From assembly GCF_028621955.1 (NCBI RefSeq), contig NZ_CP117516.1, forward strand, positions 1,634,001 to 1,698,000: 64,000 nucleotides of DNA, in the 5' to 3' direction. How positions within the stretch are numbered: position 1 is the first letter of the stretch; each line of letters opens with the position of its first letter. Positions 1 to 7,648 of the stretch are shown piece by piece. The notes beneath the pieces are model-generated. The model was not told where the DNA came from, did not search any database, and saw nothing but the letters and a program-made list of their open reading frames with translations. This DNA is from Erythrobacter sp. BLCC-B19. GTDB lineage: Bacteria; Pseudomonadota; Alphaproteobacteria; Sphingomonadales; Sphingomonadaceae. A program made the position numbers and the translations under genes.

Positions 1-1385
1 TCCTTCGCCCGGCCGACGATGAACAGATAGCCATTGGCGGTGTAACCCATGTCGCCGGTGTCGAGCCAGCCGTCGACGAGGCAGTCCTCGGTGGCCTCGG
101 GGTTGCGGAAATAGGAGTGCATGACGCTCGGCCCGCGGCACCACACCTTGCCGATCTGATGATCGCCGCGGCGCTCGCCATTCTCGCCCTTGATGGCGAC
201 TTCCATGTCAGGCAGCGCCTTGCCGCAATTGACGATCGCGCGGTAGCGGGCCGGACGCGAGAGATCGCGCGGGGCGCCCGAGAGCCGCTCTTCCTCGACC
301 AGTTCGACGCGGATACCCTCGCCCGGCGGCATCACGGTGACGGCGAGCACCGCCTCGGCCAAGCCATAGGAGGGGGTGAAGGAGGAGGCCTTGAAGCCCG
401 CTTCGGCAAAGGCGTTGACGAAGTTCTGCATCACGTCCGGGCGGATCATGTCCGCGCCATTGCCCGCGATGCGCCAGCGCGACAGGTCGAAGCGCTCGGC
501 CACCTGGCTCTGGCTGGAGATGCGGCGCGCGCAGATGTCGTAGCCGAAGGTGGGGGAATAGGAGAGCGTGTTGCCCGGATTGCGGCTGATCATATCGAGC
601 CAGGCGAGAGGCCGGCGCGCGAAGGCATCGGGCTTCAGGTAATCGCCCGAAACCTGATTGGCGATCAGCGACAGCAGGCAGCCGACCAGCCCCATGTCGT
701 GATACCACGGCAGCCAGCTGACGCAGCGGTCATTCTCGCCGAGGTTCATCGTGGTCGAGTGACCATACAGATTATGCAGCAGCGCACGGTGGGTGACGGC
801 AACGCCGGTGGGGAAGCGGGTCGAGCCGGAGGAATATTGCAGGTAGCAGATATCGTCCGGGCTGGCCTGCGGCAGTTCGCATTCGGGCGCGGGGCGCTCG
901 CCGAACGCTTGCCAGCTTTCCGCCGCACAACCCTGCCGCGCGGCGGCGGCCTCGGCCATTTCGGCGATCTCTTCGGGGTAGAGCAGCAGCTTGGGGTCCG
1001 AGCTCATCAGCTGCACGGCGAGCTGGTCGATGAAGCTCTCCTTGCCGCCAAAGCTGGTCGGCAGCGGCAGCGGCACCGGCCATGCCCCGGCATAGACGCA
1101 GGCGCAGAACAGCGCAGCAAAATCGGCGCCGGTTTCCGCGATCAGGGCAACGCGGTCTTCCTTGCCGATGCCGGCTACAATCAGGCGGCGCGCCATCACC
1201 AGCGCATCTTCGCGCATGGCGGAATAGGGATAAACCCGCGCCAGCTCCCCGCGCATATCGTGGAAGTTGAGCCCCTTCAGGCTCTGCGCGGCATAGTCGA
1301 TCGCTTCGTTGAAGGTTGCAAATTGCGCACGGATTCGCGGCAGATCGCAGTCATTCGGCGTCGGCGTCAAAGCGGCGTCGGTCAT
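1..1385 (-). CDS. Fatty acyl-AMP ligase / acyl-CoA synthetase, 3' part outside the window
   Basis: The reading frame opens at ATG 1385 (minus strand) and runs without a stop to the window edge, giving at least 461 residues, so the C-terminal part is missing. It belongs to the AMP-binding (adenylate-forming) superfamily, which activates a carboxylic acid with ATP to an acyl-adenylate. The ATP-binding loop reads YSSGSTRFPTG. It is followed by SWLPWYHDMGLVG, a signature I associate with fatty acyl-AMP ligases (FAAL) more than with ordinary acyl-CoA synthetases, and later by GWLDTGDMGY, the adenylate-binding aspartate motif. FAALs usually load fatty acids onto carrier proteins for lipid or polyketide synthesis; the partner would lie left of the window. 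It is divergent from recX with a 143-bp gap. Superfamily is near certain; FAAL rather than FACL is inference. Confidence 0.85.
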   Translation of the reverse strand, partial: MTDAALTPTPNDCDLPRIRAQFATFNEAIDYAAQSLKGLNFHDMRGELARVYPYSAMREDALVMARRLIVAGIGKEDRVALIAETGADFAALFCACVYAGAWPVPLPLPTSFGGKESFIDQLAVQLMSSDPKLLLYPEEIAEMAEAAAARQGCAAESWQAFGERPAPECELPQASPDDICYLQYSSGSTRFPTGVAVTHRALLHNLYGHSTTMNLGENDRCVSWLPWYHDMGLVGCLLSLIANQVSGDYLKPDAFARRPLAWLDMISRNPGNTLSYSPTFGYDICARRISSQSQVAERFDLSRWRIAGNGADMIRPDVMQNFVNAFAEAGFKASSFTPSYGLAEAVLAVTVMPPGEGIRVELVEEERLSGAPRDLSRPARYRAIVNCGKALPDMEVAIKGENGERRGDHQIGKVWCRGPSVMHSYFRNPEATEDCLVDGWLDTGDMGYTANGYLFIVGRAK

Positions 1386-1528
1386 ATTTTTCAGCGATAC
1401 CCGTAAGTTGCGGCGCGGTTCATGGTGTTGTCCCTCCCGCGCTCTGGCATAACCCCGTGTCGCCGGGCATAGTCCGGCGGCGTCCAATGTTTCGCATTTG
1501 ATAAGGAAAGTGGCACGAATAAGGCGAA

Positions 1529-2185
1529 ATGGTTTCACGTAAAGCGAATTCGTCATCATTCGGTCGTGGGGCCGGACAGGATGAGCGGCCCTCGCGCCGC
1601 GATGCCAGACGGGTGAAACCGCCGCTGGGCGAGGCGCAATTGTGCGATCTGGCGCTGCATTATGCCGCCCGCTTTGCCACCACCGCCGCGCGCCTCGAGG
1701 CCTATCTCGGGCGCAAGATCCGCGAGCGCGGGCTGGCCGAGGATGCAGATGGCCGGACGATAGAGGTCGATATTCCCGCGCTTGTCGCTCGGCTGGTGGA
1801 ACTCGGCTATGTCGATGATGATGCCTATGCCCGGATGCGCGCCCGCGATCTGGGCGGGCGCGGTTATGGTGCAAGGCGGGTCGAGGAAAGCCTGCGCCAT
1901 GCCGGCGTTGGCGAGGCGGTGCGCACGGCCCATGCGCCGGGGGAGGCCGCGAGCCGCCGTGCCGCCATGCTGATGGCGCAGAAACGCAGGATCGGGCCGT
2001 GGGGCGCCGCGCCCGAAGATCCGCTTGCCGCCCGCAAGGCCCACGAAAAAGCCGTTGCAGCAATGCTGCGCGCAGGCCACCAGTATGACCATGTGAAAGT
2101 CATCCTCGCCGCCGCCCGGCCCGAGGATGTCGAAGATTGGCTGGCCGAGGCCGCCACTGACGAAGGGATGGACGAACAATGGTAA
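1529..2185 (+). CDS. recX: Regulatory protein RecX
   Basis: A 218-residue protein rich in Arg, Ala and Glu with the repeated three-helix layout of RecX, which binds RecA filaments and modulates RecA recombinase and coprotease activity in the cytoplasm. Visible family features are LVELGYVDDDAYARMRARD around residues 90-108 (the conserved LxxxGyldDxxfA segment), then GYGARRVEESL, and a third repeat near HQYDHVKVIL. The basic N-terminal extension of about 35 residues is common in sphingomonad homologues. The ATG start is the first in frame. Its 3' end overlaps the next gene by 7 nt, so the two may be translationally coupled. recA is not adjacent here. Confidence 0.88.
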   Translation: MVSRKANSSSFGRGAGQDERPSRRDARRVKPPLGEAQLCDLALHYAARFATTAARLEAYLGRKIRERGLAEDADGRTIEVDIPALVARLVELGYVDDDAYARMRARDLGGRGYGARRVEESLRHAGVGEAVRTAHAPGEAASRRAAMLMAQKRRIGPWGAAPEDPLAARKAHEKAVAAMLRAGHQYDHVKVILAAARPEDVEDWLAEAATDEGMDEQW

Positions 2186-2673
2186 GGCAGATGCTGATTG
2201 CAGGGGCGCTGGCAGCGCTGGTGGCCTGCTCGCCGGGCGGCGGTGCGACCGCGACGGCGCAGACGCCCGCACCAGCCGCGTCCCCGGCGATCCATCCGGT
2301 CTCGGGGCTTGAGGTGATCGATCTGACGGTGGATCGTGGCGGCAAGAAAATCGCCTTCAAGGTTGAACTCGCCGCCAGCCCCGAGGCGCAGGCGCGCGGG
2401 CTGATGTTCCGCACGCAGCTGGGCGATTTCGAGGGGATGATCTTCCCCTCGGGCGTGCCGCAGCCGCGCAGCTTCTGGATGAAGAACACCCCGCTCAGCC
2501 TCGACATCATCTTCATCGGGCCGGACGGGCGGATCGCCAATATTGCGGCGAACACCACGCCCTATTCGCTCGATTCGGTCAGCTCCAAGGGGTCGGCCAG
2601 CGCGGTGCTCGAACTGCGCGCAGGCCGCGCGGCGGCGCTGGGGATCGTGCCGGGCGATAAGGTGGTGTTCTAG
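2179..2673 (+). CDS. DUF192 family lipoprotein
   Basis: A 164-residue exported protein with a signal peptide ending in a lipobox (LAALVAC at about residues 10-16), so probably lipid-anchored. The mature part has the DUF192 fold: KIAFKVELAASPEAQARGLMFR, then GMIFPSG, SFWMKNTPLSLDIIFI and the C-terminal VLELRAGRAAALGIVPGD. Molecular function of DUF192 is unknown. The listed start ATG 2179 overlaps recX; ATG 2191 is an equally plausible start with AAGG just upstream and would still give a complete signal peptide. It sits in a run of housekeeping genes, which is where sphingomonads usually carry it. Confidence 0.82.
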   Translation: MVRQMLIAGALAALVACSPGGGATATAQTPAPAASPAIHPVSGLEVIDLTVDRGGKKIAFKVELAASPEAQARGLMFRTQLGDFEGMIFPSGVPQPRSFWMKNTPLSLDIIFIGPDGRIANIAANTTPYSLDSVSSKGSASAVLELRAGRAAALGIVPGDKVVF

Positions 2674-2873
2674 TTTGCGTGCCCGCCTGCGCGCGGAGTT
2701 TTTTGTGTTCCGCACGCCATCCGGCGCGCGAAATCCTCGCTCACGCGGCCTGAAGGCCGCATCGCTGCGGGCGGCCGGTCGGCCTTGCGGTCCGTCCGTT
2801 GGCGGACCGAGCTTGTCCGCCCACTCCAATCCCATCTTGGCGCGCCGGTACTAATCCGCTAGGCGCAGCCCCC
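2674..2873. repeat. Intergenic repeat-type sequence (family A copy)
   Basis: This 200-bp gap holds no gene I trust. The 25 bases at 2766-2790 are identical to 18731-18755 downstream of nusG, and the start (about 2676-2696) resembles the GTGCCCGCCT block present in the other copies. This looks like a degenerate member of a dispersed intergenic repeat family that also occurs near 18666, 28863 and, inverted, 29155. Confidence 0.55.
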
Positions 2874-3305
2874 ATGGGAATCCTCGCAAAGATCTTCACC
2901 TGGTGGGACGGTGCCACGCTCGGCACCCACCTTTGGGCCAGCCGCGCCAAGGGCGAGCACGTCGGCACCGATGCTGCGGGCAACAAGTATTACCGTGAGC
3001 GCAGCAGGGCGGGCGGGGCCAATGATGGCTCCTATACCAGCCGCGAAAAGCGCTGGGTAATCTACAACGGCGCCAATGATGCCAGCCGCGTGCCGGCCGA
3101 ATGGCACGGCTGGCTGCACGGCACCTATGACGATGTGCCCGAAAGCCACCTGCCCCCGCCGCGCATCTGGGAGGCCGATTACACCCCCAACGCCACCGGC
3201 ACCATGGCAGCCTATGTCCCGCAAGGCGCTCTGGAGCGCGGCGGGCAGCGTGCCCGTGCGGTCGGCGATTACGAGGCCTGGACCCCCGGCAGCGCGGACA
3301 GCTGA
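2874..3305 (+). CDS. NDUFA12-family NADH:ubiquinone oxidoreductase accessory protein
   Basis: A 143-residue protein starting at ATG 2874 (MGILAKIFTWWDGATLG). It has the NDUFA12/B17.2 signature: WWDGATLGT near the start, GTDAAGNKYY, RWVIYNG near residue 60, WHGWLHGTYDDVPE and a final motif around YEAWTP. In alphaproteobacteria this small protein is an accessory subunit of respiratory complex I, at the matrix/cytoplasmic face. Longer upstream starts in the frame run through repeat sequence and are unlikely. It precedes the DUF2155 gene by 11 bp, so the two are probably co-transcribed, an arrangement I recall from other sphingomonads. Confidence 0.9.
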   Translation: MGILAKIFTWWDGATLGTHLWASRAKGEHVGTDAAGNKYYRERSRAGGANDGSYTSREKRWVIYNGANDASRVPAEWHGWLHGTYDDVPESHLPPPRIWEADYTPNATGTMAAYVPQGALERGGQRARAVGDYEAWTPGSADS

Positions 3306-3316
3306 GGCGCAAAGGG

Positions 3317-3916
3317 GTGCGCGCCGCTGCTCTGACAAGCCTGCTGGCAGCCTCGCTGGCGCTTTCGGCCTGCGATTACTTCACGGCGCCCGAGGGCGAA
3401 TCGGTCGAAGTTCCGCTTGACGATGCAACGGCGGCGGCAGCGCCCTCTGCCTCCTCGTCCGTCGCCCCCGGCAATGATTACGGCGCAACGCCGATGAACG
3501 AGCGTGTTGCGGTGCTCGGCTTGCTCAACAAGCGCAACAACGTCTCCGAAGAGCTGAAACTAAAGCCCGGCGAGGCGCGCGAGATCGGCCCGGTGATCGT
3601 GCGCGTCTCGGCCTGCGAGCGTACCGCGCCGTGGGAAATGCCGCAGGAAACCGGCGCTTTCGTGCAGGTTGACATCCGCGAACGCGGCGCGGCGCAGCAC
3701 GCGCGGGTGTTCTCGGGCTGGCTGTTTCGGGAGTCGCCCAGCCTCAACGTGGTCGAACACCCGGTCTATGATGTCTGGATCAAGGACTGCATTATGAGCT
3801 TCCCGGGCGAAGAAGGCCCGGCCTCGCCCAAGGCGGACGCTTCGGGCAAGCCAGCCGCGCGCCCCTCGGCCCCGGCCACTCCGGCCCCTGCCGCCGCCGC
3901 CACGCCCGCCGCATAA
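3317..3916 (+). CDS. DUF2155 domain-containing lipoprotein
   Basis: A 199-residue exported protein with a GTG start and a lipobox (LALSAC near residue 19). The conserved DUF2155 core is visible from NERVAVLGLLNKRNN through VIVRVSACERTAPWE, VFSGWLF and HPVYDVWIKDC. Its biochemical role is not known; in related genomes it lies beside complex I accessory and aat genes as here. The C-terminal 45 residues are a low-complexity Ala/Pro tail. The last 151 bp overlap, on the opposite strand, with the 3' end of aat, an unusually long convergent overlap. Confidence 0.82.
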   Translation: MRAAALTSLLAASLALSACDYFTAPEGESVEVPLDDATAAAAPSASSSVAPGNDYGATPMNERVAVLGLLNKRNNVSEELKLKPGEAREIGPVIVRVSACERTAPWEMPQETGAFVQVDIRERGAAQHARVFSGWLFRESPSLNVVEHPVYDVWIKDCIMSFPGEEGPASPKADASGKPAARPSAPATPAPAAAATPAA

Positions 3917-4566
3917 CCGCCGTCGAAAACACGCCAGGCTTCGACAAGGCTGCACTGCGGCTGCCCTTGCGCCCGCTCAACCAGCCGCCGGTAATCGGCC
4001 TGCGCGAGTTCTGTCGCGCCCATCGAGCGCAGATGATCGGTCATGAACTGGCAGTCGAGCAGCGCGTAGCCCGCGCGCCGCATCAATGCCACCAGCCATG
4101 CGAGCGCGACCTTGCTTGCATCGGGCACCCGGCTGAACATCGATTCGCCGCAGAACACCCGGTCGAACGCGACCCCATAGAGCCCGCCCACGAGCTGCGG
4201 CCAGCCATCCTCGCCCGGTAGCCAGCATTCGACCGAATGGGCGTTTCCGGCGCGATGGAGGCCGAGATAGGACTGCACGATCCGCTCGGAAATCCAGGTC
4301 TCGGGATGCTCGGCGCGCGGAGCGGCACAGGCGCGGATCACCTGTTCGAACGCCCGGTCGACCGTGACCAGGAAGCGGTCGGCGCGGATCACCTTGCGCA
4401 ACGATTTGGAGATATGCAGCCCGCCAAGCGGAATGATCGCCCGGTCGCGCGGTTCGACCCAGAACACCTCGGTATCCTCGCGCGTGTCGGCCATCGGGAA
4501 GATCCCGCTGCGATAGGCGAGAAGCAGGGTCTCGACCGGGATCGGAGGGCGTTGGGGGGCGTGCAT
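3766..4566 (-). CDS. aat: Leucyl/phenylalanyl-tRNA--protein transferase
   Basis: A 266-residue enzyme of the N-degron pathway: it transfers Leu or Phe from aminoacyl-tRNA to proteins with N-terminal Arg or Lys, marking them for ClpS/ClpAP. Signature stretches are LLLAYRSGIFPMAD near the start, VFWVEPRDRAIIPL, TWISERIVQSYLGLH, HSVECW, LVGGLYGVAF, FCGESMFSR and LLDCQFMTDHL. ATG 4566 is the natural start because the longer frame runs back into tRNA-Trp. The C-terminal 40-50 residues, after the last conserved block, are Ala/Gly-rich and coincide with the overlap with the DUF2155 gene; they may be an extension rather than part of the catalytic fold. Confidence 0.93.
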   Translation of the reverse strand: MHAPQRPPIPVETLLLAYRSGIFPMADTREDTEVFWVEPRDRAIIPLGGLHISKSLRKVIRADRFLVTVDRAFEQVIRACAAPRAEHPETWISERIVQSYLGLHRAGNAHSVECWLPGEDGWPQLVGGLYGVAFDRVFCGESMFSRVPDASKVALAWLVALMRRAGYALLDCQFMTDHLRSMGATELAQADYRRLVERAQGQPQCSLVEAWRVFDGGYAAGVAAAAGAGVAGAEGRAAGLPEASALGEAGPSSPGKLIMQSLIQTS

Positions 4567-4659
4567 GGTTGCGCTGCACAATACAACGCCCGTCGCCCCG
4601 TGGCAAAGAGGATTGCCTAACCCGCGAGCCTCGGATAAGGGGCCGCTTCCGCCAGTGCA

Positions 4660-4734
4660 GGGGTGTAGCTCAGCTGGTAGAGCATCGGTCTCCAAAACCG
4701 AGGGCCACGGGTTCGAATCCTGTCACCCCTGCCA
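4660..4734 (+). tRNA. trnW: tRNA-Trp (anticodon CCA)
   Basis: The acceptor stem AGGGGTG pairs with CACCCCT, followed by G and an encoded CCA (4732-4734). The D-arm GCTC..GAGC, the anticodon arm TCGGT-CTCCAAA-ACCGA with CCA anticodon and the T-arm ACGGG-TTCGAAT-CCTGT all fold normally. In relatives this gene lies directly upstream of secE-nusG; here secE is 13 kb away, with foreign-looking DNA starting at the tRNA 3' end. That is typical of a tRNA used as an integration site. Confidence 0.96.
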
Positions 4735-5434
4735 ACTTTTTCTTGAAGTTCAAGCTTCTGAAAAGTAACGGTTTTTTCTTCGAGTCAAAATCCTGTGGTA
4801 CCCCGTCGTGGTACCCTTTAGTGGCCATGACCAGGCGGCTATGAATCGCTCTCGCATGACGTGCAAGACCGGCCTTCAAAAATTTCGGGTATCCACCTGT
4901 CTTGCGCAGGATCATCCCCGCGCAACTGGACATTCCGATCGGCGCTTTGGCGGTGATCCAAGGTTCACGAGGCGCAGGACCCCTGCAAATCGATGATAGG
5001 CCGCACGCCCGGTCTGCGGCGGCGTGTCCCTCGCTGATGCCACCTTCCGCGAAGGGTTGTGTCGATAACTGCGAGGTCAGCCACTACCACTAACGGCATC
5101 AGGCAAGGTTCTGCTCGAATGGACGAGAGCTGGCGCATGCTCGCCCATCCTCCATCGGTGCGGGGTCCGGCTCAGATCTATGACCAGTGTCGAACGCTCG
5201 ATTTCCGCGCGCACTCAAATGCCCCAAAGATAATAAGAATCTGATGAAAGTGAGTCTGGTCAATAATGCGGACATTACTAAACTCGCTCAAAAAATAAAA
5301 AATCTCTCCAACAAATTTGGTATCAAATAATAGCCGGACCTATAAACGCCTATTCAATCGATTGGAGGGGGCATAAGAATGATGATAATATTATAGCTTG
5401 CCCGAAGAATAAAGACTCGCAAAGTGAGCATAAA
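4735..5434. other. Left arm of the island, no convincing gene
   Basis: Seven hundred bases downstream of tRNA-Trp. Short open frames exist on both strands but none has a ribosome binding site with a recognisable product. The part nearest the tRNA contains two close GTGGTACCC words (about 4796-4820). From roughly 5220 to 5440 the composition turns markedly AT-rich with A/T runs, in contrast to the GC-rich surroundings. This stretch could hold the promoter of the 5435-6528 gene pair or the remains of the recombination module. Confidence 0.5.
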
Positions 5435-5749
5435 TTGAAGCGTGCGCGGCGAACCCAAATCATTGTCGAAAAGGCTGTAAGGCAGGAGAAGCGCCTTCGT
5501 GATCAAAACGGCGACAGCCCGCTCGACCCGAGCGAGCCGCCGCTTCACGGGCTTCCTGCCGCAGCGATCATTTGTGCGATCCGCCTCTTGAGGCGGGCGT
5601 TTCGCTCGGGGAGAGAGTTCAAGCCCAAGACCATAGCCGACACGGTTGCCGGCATTTGCTCTTTGACGGACGAACAGCGCGCGCTTCTCCTCAAGTGGAT
5701 CGTCTGGGCCACTCGCCGAAACAAGATGTTAGGACAAAGCAGCTACTAG
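5435..5749 (+). CDS. Hypothetical 104-aa basic protein upstream of the NYN nuclease
   Basis: Not a family I recognise. The frame starts at TTG 5435 and codes for 104 residues: a basic N-terminus (MKRARRTQIIVEKAVRQEKR), a short hydrophobic helix AAAIICAIRLLRRAF, and a C-terminal segment with TIADTVAGICSLTDEQRALLLKW that looks like a small helical bundle. It ends 5 bp before the NYN protein, so the two are probably translated from one mRNA. An AT-rich stretch precedes it. The start codon is uncertain and no good Shine-Dalgarno is visible. A role as partner or regulator of the NYN protein is only inference from position. Confidence 0.5.
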   Translation: MKRARRTQIIVEKAVRQEKRLRDQNGDSPLDPSEPPLHGLPAAAIICAIRLLRRAFRSGREFKPKTIADTVAGICSLTDEQRALLLKWIVWATRRNKMLGQSSY

Positions 5750-5754
5750 GCGGG

Positions 5755-6528
5755 ATGGCCACCGAACTTGAGCGCCCCCAGCGCCTCGCAATCCTGATCG
5801 ACGCCGACAATGCATCGCCGCGGACAGCAGCGGCGATCTTCGAGGAGATCGCGACCATCGGCGAGGCAAGCGCAAGGCGCATTTATGGCGATTTCTCGGG
5901 CACGCGGCTCAAGGGGTGGTCTGAGGTGCTGGCGACCTACGCAATCATCCCCCAGCAAAATTTCGCCAACACGGTCGGGAAGAACGCTTCGGATATCGCG
6001 CTGGTCATCGACGCGATGGACCTGCTTCATAGTGGCAGATTTGAGGGGTTCTGCCTGGTCTCGTCGGACAGCGACTTTACGAGGCTTGCCGCCCGCATCC
6101 GAGAACAGGGCCTCGACGTCTACGGCTTCGGCGAACACAAAACCCCCGAAAGCTTCCGCCGGGCATGCAAGCGGTTCATCTATACCGAGAACCTGCTTCC
6201 GCCGGGTGACGGATCGGTGCCTGCCGGGGCTGAGGCGGTAGGGAACGGGGCGGTCAGTGGATCGTCCAAGATGCCGCCGACCGCAGCGATACCCCACATC
6301 CGCACGGCCATCAGCCAAATCGACGATGTTGACGGATGGCACTTTCTGGGGGCGGTGGGCACGCGGCTTGCCGCGCTGATGCCCGACTTCGACCCTCGGA
6401 CATATGGATGCCCGAAGCTGCTCACGCTTATCGAGAAGTCGGAAGCCTTCGAGGTCAGACGCGACAATCTGAGGGTCTACATCCGGCCGAAGCAGACAGG
6501 TTCGCCGAAGGCAAAGCGGCCCGGCTGA
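5755..6528 (+). CDS. NYN domain RNase with C-terminal OST-HTH/LOTUS domain
   Basis: A 257-residue protein starting at ATG 5755. Residues 10-130 form a NYN (LabA/DUF88, PIN-like) nuclease domain with the expected acidic residues: D16 and D18 in LIDADN, D80 in NASD, and D105/D107 in VSSDSDF. After a Gly/Ser/Pro linker, residues 180-250 (HIRTAISQIDD to RDNLRVYIRPK) resemble an OST-HTH/LOTUS module, which binds RNA (G-rich or structured) in related proteins. NYN-LOTUS proteins are presumed endoribonucleases acting in the cytoplasm. It ends 22 bp from the convergent DUF429 gene. Carriage next to restriction genes suggests defence or RNA quality control, which is inference. Confidence 0.85.
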   Translation: MATELERPQRLAILIDADNASPRTAAAIFEEIATIGEASARRIYGDFSGTRLKGWSEVLATYAIIPQQNFANTVGKNASDIALVIDAMDLLHSGRFEGFCLVSSDSDFTRLAARIREQGLDVYGFGEHKTPESFRRACKRFIYTENLLPPGDGSVPAGAEAVGNGAVSGSSKMPPTAAIPHIRTAISQIDDVDGWHFLGAVGTRLAALMPDFDPRTYGCPKLLTLIEKSEAFEVRRDNLRVYIRPKQTGSPKAKRPG

Positions 6529-6549
6529 ACGCCACACGGCATCGCTGCC

Positions 6550-7455
6550 TTACAGGTACTTTGCCAGCTCCTCGTCATCTTCCAGATTGTCGTGCCAGAC
6601 CTCCCTGCGCAGCTCGGCGCGATCGGAGAAGGGGCTGCTGGGCAAAAGCGTCCGCGATTGGATGACGGGGTCGGCCATTGGAACCCAGATGGCAGAAAGG
6701 TCGTCGCCGGCCATCGGCTTTGCTCCGCCCTCAAGGGCACGGATCCCGCAGATGCAGCAGATGATCGCGTCGATCATGTCCTCCTGCGACTTGAGCTGCT
6801 TCGTGGTCAATTCGGAGGTGCTGCAAAAGGCTCCGGCACCCTGAAGATAGGGCTCAAGCACCGTGCCGATCGAGCTCCATTCGTCGGATAGCAGAAGCCG
6901 CCGGTGCTCCGGTTTGGATTTCGGCCAGTAGGACCGCAGTTTGCCGACCTTGTAGGGCAGACGCTTGGGCTCGTCGCAGAGCTCGACTAAGGCTGGGTGC
7001 GGGTAGACTTCGATCAGGCCCGGCGTCGCGATTTCGCGGACGCACAGCGGGTATCCCGCCTCGCCAAAACCCTCGCGCAAGCGATCACTGATGGGGCCCG
7101 GGCGTTGGGCGTTGGGGCTGTGAGCGGCGCACCATCTGGCACCATAGGCCCGTGATAGCGCATCATCCGAAGCGCGCCGTGTCGTGATCGGCTCACGAGC
7201 CATGGGCATGTCGATCGCGACCAGATCAGGCAGGCGGCCCGCCAATGCGCGCGTGGCTTCGAGCAAGTCGCGGGCCTGCCCGACGCCGCCGGAGGGTTTC
7301 TCGGGCGCTGGCCGCTTGTGCGCTTGGGCTGTAAAGTGCTCGACCGATGGGAAGGCACCTTTGAGCATCCAGCCTTCCGGCTCCTCAATTGCGACGGCAA
7401 TGCCCGAGGGGTTCTTATCCGTCCATGCCGCGTCGATCCCGAGGACTACTCTCAT
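6550..7455 (-). CDS. DUF429 family predicted RNase H-like nuclease
   Basis: A 301-residue protein. The start at ATG 7455 (MRVVLGIDAAWTDKN) is preceded by AAGAGA at good spacing; ATG 7464 is a possible alternative. The RNase H-like fold is suggested by the first strand with D in GIDAAW, then LVAIDMPM with a second acidic residue, LIEVYPHPAL, and QEDMIDAIICC near the C-terminus providing the last acidic pair. This is the pattern of DUF429 proteins, which are predicted but not proven nucleases. It is transcribed away from the DUF2779-McrBC genes with a shared 193-bp divergent upstream region and converges on the NYN gene. Function in the island is unknown. Confidence 0.75.
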   Translation of the reverse strand: MRVVLGIDAAWTDKNPSGIAVAIEEPEGWMLKGAFPSVEHFTAQAHKRPAPEKPSGGVGQARDLLEATRALAGRLPDLVAIDMPMAREPITTRRASDDALSRAYGARWCAAHSPNAQRPGPISDRLREGFGEAGYPLCVREIATPGLIEVYPHPALVELCDEPKRLPYKVGKLRSYWPKSKPEHRRLLLSDEWSSIGTVLEPYLQGAGAFCSTSELTTKQLKSQEDMIDAIICCICGIRALEGGAKPMAGDDLSAIWVPMADPVIQSRTLLPSSPFSDRAELRREVWHDNLEDDEELAKYL

Positions 7456-7648
7456 CACATGCATCTCTTTGCTGCCGATTTCGGTCACCGGCCCTTGGGC
7501 TGTAAAGAAGCATCTGGTAACAAGAGATAAATCTTGTCGGGGCTGTGGTTCTCGAACACTATCGCTCCAGACCGAGCAACGCCGCTCCATTCCGTCACCG
7601 AGGAATGAATGACCGTTTCTGTCGCATCATCGCTGTAGGAAACGGACC

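Noticed and set aside
117..1406. 429-aa plus-strand frame
   Set aside because: Antisense to a clear adenylate-forming enzyme; composition is a GC-rich shadow without motifs.
4670..4933. Minus-strand 87-aa frame across tRNA-Trp
   Set aside because: Its C-terminus is merely the antisense translation of the tRNA, a frequent annotation artefact.
5354..5548. 64-aa minus-strand frame with a hydrophobic stretch
   Set aside because: Overlaps the 104-aa gene antisense, lacks a ribosome site and draws its hydrophobicity from AT-rich DNA.
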